Of a stretch of 64,000 bases of DNA, positions 58,145-64,000 are shown in pieces; position 1 is the first letter of the stretch, and each line of letters starts with the position of its first letter. The notes beneath the pieces were generated by a model that had not been told where the DNA came from, ran no database searches, and was given only the letters and a program-made list of their open reading frames with translations. The stretch spans positions 66,257 to 130,256 of the forward strand of contig JAAOMT010000303.1 of the NCBI GenBank assembly GCA_016748015.1, read 5' to 3'. Made by a program: the position numbers and the translations under genes. The stretch is from Geosiphon pyriformis. Its lineage: Eukaryota > Glomeromycota > Glomeromycetes > Archaeosporales > Geosiphonaceae.

Positions 58145-60301
58145 TTTGGTGTTTTTTGTAAGATATAATTCAACAAAAAACAAAGCACTATTATTAATCA
58201 TTCAGAAAAGTAACAGACTTAAAAATTATAGAAACAAATTACTTGAAATTTGCAAAATTTTTGTTCCAATAATATTAACAACAGTTGAAATTAATTAGCA
58301 ATTATTTTCCAGCAGAATCAGCAATTAACTTCTATGTTAACAAAAAAATTATATATTTTCTAAAAAAACAAACAGATTTTGAATCAGCAAAAGAAAATTT
58401 TTACAATAAATTATTTTAATACACTAATTTACTTCAGAATTACAATTTTATTTTAATTATTATTAAAATAAATTGTAAAATTAAAAGATATACTTAGAAA
58501 AAGTTTTTAATCATATTTGCAAACAAAGACAAAAACAGAATACAAATATTAACAAATACTCTTAAAAACATACAACTATTTAACTAAAAAAAACTCAAAG
58601 TTGTTTTTTTATTACATCTATTTTATTATTATATACTAAAAAGTACTATTAACATGTTATCAAGATTCACATCATTATTGACAGCAAAACCAACTATTAC
58701 AAAAGTTTTGTTTCAAAACAATTAAAAAAAATCCAAATTGCTAGGAACTTATAATAATTACTTTAAAAAATTTAAGTTATGACTAACAACTTTATTAAGA
58801 TTTTGATTACCACTATCTTAACCTAATTTTGAAACTACTAGTAATTGGGCAAATAATAATTCAAAAAAAAAAGAAAACAGTAATCAAGAAAATAATAGAC
58901 AAAACTTAATTTCAAATAAACCAAAAATACAAACTCCAATTGTTTAAAATTAGCAAAATCCAAACAATCCAAACCCTGTCTCTATTATTCAACAAAACAT
59001 ATCTTCTATTATTGAAATTAATTTATCACTAATTGTATCAATAATTGCCTCTTAACAATTACAATAACAACTATTTATACTAATAATATATATATTAATT
59101 ACCAAATTAGAGAAGTTTATAGACAAAAAAAACAACACCCAAGTTTGGCTAAATAATATTGTAAAAGTCATTACGACTAACAACTAGGACAATATCAGAG
59201 TCTTTTAAGCAATCCTATACTTTTTACAGAATACTGCCAATTTATGATATCAAAGTTTTGCAAACAAACTTAATAACTTTAACATATTTAAAACCATATT
59301 TCTATAGTATTTTAGTAATTATAATAGCACCAATTATCTATTAACTGGCTTTACTATTATTAAACAAAATAACATAAAAGCAATTACTACTTATTTAAAA
59401 CACTTTTATAGAAATCTGTGCCAAATTTAGGTCATTAATGTTGACTATTTTACAGTACTTCAGATTTTAAATCAGTTTATTTACAGACTATACAGCAGCT
59501 TTTTGCAATAAGTATATTATTATACTCAAATTCACTCCAAGATGCAATTATTTATGCCAAATATTTCAAATCAATTAAGCTTGAAACCACTATGTACAAG
59601 CTGTAAATTTAATAATAAACAGATTATCTTAATTAGATTCTAAACTAAAGCAGTTTAGTAAAACAATTAACCAAAAAATATAGGGATACTTAACTAATAA
59701 TTAAGCAATTTATTAGTCTCTTCAATATTGTAACAATCTAAAAAACCCCAATTAGTTTCAGAATTAGTTACATTTATTGTCATTATTAGTAAATTAATAG
59801 TGACAATAAAAAATATATATCTGTTACTATTATTACAAACAAAAACATATTAAAGCAAACTATTATTTAAGAATAAATAACTTATAATTAAAAAATCAAT
59901 ATATAAACTCTAATTACAGGTTTTTAATTCAAACTATGTTAATAATCTATTCTTAAACTATTATCAATATTAATTCTATTACTTTTAAATAATACAGCCA
60001 ATATATGCACTTTCTATTTATCAATATTATAGTCTTAAGTAATATATTAATTATTATAGTCACAAATTATTTATTAAACTCAACCAATTTAAATACTGTC
60101 ATAAAATTTAGTTCAAATTTTAGCTAACAGCCAAAGACCAAAAATCATGTACACACAACAAAATTAAAGATTGATAATAGTTATGTATTAATTAATTTTC
60201 AGTATATTAAAGTATATTACAAAAAATATTTATCTAAATTAACATTTTATTAATAATTTGATATTTAAACATATTAAACACAATTTTTTCATCTTATATG
60301 T
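58145..60301 (+). pseudogene. Element I internal region, decayed gag
   Basis: Broken frames match gag of G: INFYVNKKI near 58330, ESAKENFYNKLF near 58390, DKKNNTQVWLNNIVKVI near 59120, and YRNLCQI and ILNQFIYRLYSS near 59410-59500. Stops and indels are everywhere and A/T content is extreme. The region stops in the gag-protease interval where the LTR of K begins. Confidence 0.65.
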
Positions 60302-61240
60302 TGTTATTCATAGAAAATACAAAGAAAAAAAAACAAATAGAAAAATAAACCAATAGGAAAATAGTACTTAATATATAAGTACAATGTCAAAAAACTATGG
60401 CATATTATTAGCAAATTATAATACAATATTTAGCAATATAAGCAATATCAGTAAATTAAAACATACTGTTTAGCAATATAAACAATATTAGTAAATTAGG
60501 GCATATTGTTTAAGAAAATGTGAGATCTTATAGAATAAAAAATATGTATATATAGTAAGAATATTAAAAGCAAAAAAAACAGAATTGATTTAAAAATCCA
60601 GTTTATAATTAATATTCACAATTTATTAATTATTTCATATCTCTTTCTTCAAAAGATAGTTTTCTACAACTTAAAACAAAATCTAATTACATATTAATAA
60701 AATATCAATTACTATTTGAATCTATATTATTATCACTTAATTAAGAAATATTAATTATTTCTATTTTATCAATACTTTATGTTGATAAAATTCAATATTT
60801 GACCATATTGGACCAATAGCTTTTAATTATGGCTATTAATAGAATACTAATTTTTTTTATTTTTTTTTATTTTTTTTGTTTCATTTCTTTGTTGTTTACT
60901 AAATTGATTAAAAGAGATTAAATATTAAGTAATTTAACATCAAAGATAGTCTGGTAAAAAATCCAGAAATAAGGGTATAGAACTTGAAAATTGAGAATAG
61001 CTTATCAAAAAAACACAACTGCCAAATAAACTGGCCACCACTTTAAAGAAAAAAATTTGACAGAATAATCATTTTAGGAGGCTACTGAAACAACTATTAA
61101 ATCTTTGTTTATTATACAAAAAGCTTCACCAAAATTTTCAGATCACAAAAATTTTTAGATATTATCAACATCATTTAGCTATTGAACACTAGTTATAAGT
61201 TTGTTATTTGTATTAATGTTTCAAATAAACACTTGTAACA
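60302..61240 (+). repeat. Element K LTR (5')
   Basis: It starts TGTTATTCATAGAAAATA and ends ACTTGTAACA. The TATA-like box (ATGTATATATAG) is near 60545. TTTGGTGCTTTCTGTAAG follows as primer site. It is probably inserted into element I. Confidence 0.7.
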
Positions 61241-61520
61241 TTTGGTGCTTTCTGTAAGATATAATCCAGCAAAAAACCAGCATTAACAACAATCATCTAA
61301 AAAAGTGGCAGATCAAGAAAGTATAAAAAAAAATCATTTAGAATTTGTAAAATCCTTATTTTAGTATTATTAAAGTCATTTTAGATTAACAAATAACAAT
61401 TGGTTAGCAAAATTAGCTTTCAATTTTTATGTCAATAAGAAAATCAAATCCTACTTGGAAGTCTAAGAAAATTTAGAAGCTGTTCTTAACAACTTTAATA
61501 GTAAATTATTTTAAAACACC
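61241..61520 (+). pseudogene. Element K internal fragment (start of gag)
   Basis: It holds the primer site and leader, then KLAFNFYVNKKIKSYLEV near 61407-61460, which matches the gag N-terminus of G. It is cut at 61520 by the LTR of J. The remainder must lie beyond the window. Confidence 0.65.
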
Positions 61521-62096
61521 TGTAATTTGGTGCTTAAATTTAATTGTAGTTGATAGTAATCTGAAGGTTTGTGTCTGAAAAGTTTGTATCCAAAGAGTTT
61601 GGTTGAGTTCTTTGTATAATAGACAGAGATTCAATGATAATAGTTTTATCCGTAGCTTCTCGAAACCACAGTTTTGTCAATTTTTTTCTCAGCTTGATGG
61701 CTGGTATTCCTCCTGATAAGCTATCTTCAATCAAGTGTTCTACCCTTATTTCTGGGTCTTTTACCAGTCATGTTTATCCTGACATCAGTACTTTGCACGT
61801 TAATCCTTAATAGAGTTAGTAAACAACAATAAAATCAAAGCAAGAAATAAAGAAAAGAAAAGAAAATAAAGAAAGAAAAGAAATAAGCCAAGGCAATTTG
61901 CAAGTTAGTATTCCGTTAATAGCCATGATTAAGAGCTATTGTTCCAGTGTAGTTAAGTATCAATTACTATTAACATGAAGTGTTGATAGTGGCAGTGGGT
62001 TTAAGATAACAAACAGTTATTTATTTGTGGTTTGGAAAGTTGTCCAGATGAAATTTAAACTGAGAGGTCTGTCTTTTTAGTTTTTAATCCTACTGC

Positions 62097-62104
62097 TATA
62101 TATA
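62097..62104 (-). promoter_or_regulatory. Element J LTR TATA box
   Basis: TATATATA lies directly after the U3 array on the minus strand, the same layout as G. Confidence 0.55.
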
Positions 62105-62109
62105 CATAT

Positions 62110-62275
62110 TTGAGATTCCTCAATTCCTCAATTCTTCACAACAGGAATTCTGGGATTCCTGGAATTCTGCAATTCTTTTGAGAGGAATCTTAGAATTCTG
62201 GAATCCTGTGATTCCTTGTAAGAATTCTGTAATTCCTGGAATTTTGCAATTCTTGAGAGGAATCCTGGAATTCCA
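62110..62275 (-). promoter_or_regulatory. Element J U3 array of GGAATTCC-like words
   Basis: At least twelve GAATTCC/GGAATCC/GAATTCT words in 165 bp, several as TTCnnGAA or TTCCTGGAA dyads. It is less decayed than in G. Confidence 0.55.
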
Positions 62276-62361
62276 CATTTTACTACATCTACTTCTAATT
62301 GGTTAATAACTATGTTAATATATATTCTCTATATTTCTATAAGTAACATTATTTCTTCTTT

Positions 62362-63020
62362 TTAATATTGAGCTCTATCGAAATTTAACTCTGTTAATTC
62401 CTCTTCTTGAAGTATTTCCTGAATTTCATTTTCGAGAATTACTTGTGTTATTTAAGTCTGTAATTCTTCAAATTGAGCGTTGGTAATCTTTCCTAATTGA
62501 TTACTGATAACCATATCTATTGCTTTGTTGAGTAAGATTTCTGGTCGATCCTAAAATGCTGTGTGTATTCAGTATATGGCTCAGGTCTGTGTGGATAAGT
62601 TGTTATTTCCCACAAAATGTTCTAATTGTTGTAGTATTCATGTGTCGAATAATCGCTTTGTTTTATCTGTATATAGATTCTGGATATTCCTGTGTTGTTC
62701 TAAGTAAAATAACAATAGTTTCTTGAAAATTGTTGTATCCACCAATTCCAAGTTTCTTTAGTCAACTCTTGGTATAGTGACTTTTTTGTCGACTTTTTTA
62801 TTGCTAATTTTACTTTCGCAATGATTTTGTCAACAGTATTTTCTGTTTTCTTCTGTGTTCTATGTGGCAATGTCTTTTTAGTGTCTTGATATCAGATGGT
62901 TTGTTGATTAATTGTAATTTTCATCTCTTGGTGTTAAATCAATTGAAAAAGTTGTTGTGTTAATGAGTGGATGTTGTCTGTGATTTCCATTTTTCTGATA
63001 TTTTTTGTTGCATCTATCAT
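62362..63020 (-). pseudogene. Element J ORF3, unknown protein after integrase
   Basis: ATG 63020 (MIDATKNIRKMEITDNIHSL) lies 24 nt after the pol stop, the same spacing as in G. TAA is 62364-62362, directly before the polypurine tract. Homology to G ORF3 covers the start (ITDNIH..LTQQLF), the middle (LTKETWNWWIQQF) and the end (RPEILLN, GKITNAQFEELQ, FDRAQY). The length is not a multiple of three, so one frameshift has occurred, and several stops are present. No known domain is recognised. Confidence 0.65.
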
Positions 63021-63044
63021 GTCTTTATATATTTTTTTAATGAA

Positions 63045-64000
63045 TTAATTTAACATGTTATTGTCAATGATGATGATTGGTTCCAAATTTCGTGAAATCT
63101 CCTCTGATTGGATTAGTATCTTCTGTACTCTTAATTGTAAAATATTACTGGTGGATAGTGGTGTGATGTTGTGGTATGGTTTCAGTTAATCTCTATATGC
63201 TGCTTTGGTTAAAATTTTGTTATCCAGTCTTAATTTGTAAGCTCCATTCCCTAGAATTTCTTCTATGTAAAATGATCCATCCCATTTGGGGTTGAATTTT
63301 CTACTCCATTGTTTTTCCGCTTTGGTATGATGTAAGAGTACTTTGTTTCCAATCTTGAATTCAACTGGTTTGTCTGATAGTTGATTATCATGTCTTTCTT
63401 TCTGTTTCTCTTGTAATTTTTGTATATTATTAGCTGCTCTTCTTCATTTGTTTTCCAATGTTTCCATTAAGTTATATGTTCTTCTTAACAATGTTTCTTG
63501 GAAATTTTCTTCTGTTATTAGTTCAGTTGGATATGTGTTAACCACTATTTCAACTGGTAATATTGCTGTTCTACCATATATCAATTTAAATGGTGTTGTT
63601 TGCATGATGTCTTGCTTTATTGTCCAATAAGCAAATAATACTGATGGTATAAACAAATTCTATTTGTTCTGGTTTTCTTGGCTGAGTTTTGCTATTGCTT
63701 TACACAATGTTCTATTAAATCTTTCAACTAATCCATTGGTTTGTGAATGGTATGGTGATGATAGTGGTCTTTTAATTCTGAATCTTTGGCTTAGTTCTGT
63801 TAATGTTCTATTTACAAAATAGGTTCCTTGGTCTGATAATAGTTCTTTTGGACATCCATGTTGACAAATCAGATCTTAATAGACAAATTCGGCAACAGAT
63901 TCTGCATCTGCTCTTTGAATTGCTTTGGCTTCTGGCCATTTAGTAAGATAGTCCATGGCTACTGCAATATATCTGTTGCCTCTGCTGGTAATTGTCAATG
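63045..64000 (-). pseudogene. Element J integrase, C-terminal part
   Basis: The reading enters at SRGNRYIAVAMDYLTKWPEA (about 63985-63925), after the first catalytic Asp, which is outside the window. SDQGTYF (about 63815) and VERFNRTL (about 63715) hold the second Asp and the Glu. FIPSVLFAYWTIKQD and the GPY/F-type KFNPKWDGSFYIEEILGNG (about 63295-63240) follow. Stops are at VY*DLIC, NK*NLF (Trp position, also a stop in G), ENK*RRAA and YRD*LKPY. Pol ends at TAA 63047-63045, matching the G pol stop. Confidence 0.88.

Larger units (their letters stand above)
61521..62348 (-). repeat. Element J 3' LTR (minus orientation, 828 bp)
   Basis: On the minus strand it begins TGTTACTTATAGAAATATAG at 62348 and ends CACCAAATTACA at 61521. 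It is well preserved, with a U3 array of GGAATTCC-type words (62110-62275). It is about 50 bp shorter than the G LTR at its 3' end. As the 3' LTR it follows ORF3 and the polypurine tract. Confidence 0.85.
61521..64000 (-). mobile_element. Element J: Ty3/gypsy-type retrotransposon, 3' part, runs off the window
   Basis: On the minus strand: the end of integrase, ORF3, a polypurine tract and the 3' LTR. It is the best preserved relative of G in the window. It is inserted in element K at 61520/61521. The 5' LTR, gag, protease, dUTPase and RT lie beyond 64000 if the element is complete. Confidence 0.88.

Noticed and set aside
61540-61734. 64-codon minus ORF as a gene
   Set aside because: It lies inside the 3' LTR of element J and has no conserved reading frame in the G LTR.

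Overview
The window looks like nuclear DNA from a very AT-rich, transposon-packed fungal genome. The protein style of the LINE and Ty3/gypsy ORFs resembles arbuscular mycorrhizal fungi (Glomeromycotina, for example Gigaspora- or Rhizophagus-like). That taxonomic guess is from recognition, not from a search. No intact host gene is visible. Nearly every coding stretch belongs to a retrotransposon, and almost all are broken by nonsense changes, mostly transitions.

Layout. 1-2740: an (AAT)n microsatellite, a small broken single-copy-like gene (280-836), a decayed LTR (about 1210-2090) and AT-rich spacer. 2741-9600 (-): LINE A, full length and heavily decayed. 11095-17961 (+): LINE B, nearly intact apart from six Trp-to-stop changes, one TAA of unclear origin and one frameshift. 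18057-19952: an unrecognised broken ORF, degenerate short repeats, a small ORF and a LINE fragment cut by a 20-N gap. 20528-27445: LINE C, with intact ORF1 and an exact internal inversion of 2,245 bp. 28048-30633 (+): LINE E, a 5'-truncated copy with a 12-bp target duplication. 32590-34829 and 45247-45585 (-): LINE F, a 5'-truncated copy split by LTR element G. 34830-45241 (+): element G, a Ty3/gypsy retrotransposon with paired LTRs, a decayed 5-bp target duplication, gag, protease, a Cys-rich segment, a dUTPase domain, RT, RNase H, integrase and an extra ORF (ORF3) after integrase. 48336-55947 (-): LINE D, full length and split by an 876-bp solo-LTR-like insert. 56850-64000: relatives of G, probably nested in the order I, then K inserted into I, then J inserted into K.

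How the elements work. The LINEs encode ORF1 (two RRM-like domains, a CCHC knuckle and a coiled coil) and ORF2 (APE endonuclease, RT, RNase H and a C-terminal CxxC/H/C domain). ORF1 and ORF2 meet at ATGA, TAATG or TAA-ATG junctions. All six 3' ends share a UTR with a pairing-conserved stem-loop. Element G adds a dUTPase between protease and RT, and an unrecognised ORF3 that is also present in J. Spacers between elements are extremely AT-rich and hold no genes I can support.

Two 20-N gaps are present. The one at 39719-39738 is flanked by an exact 345-bp repeat, which looks like two overlapping contig ends that were not merged.
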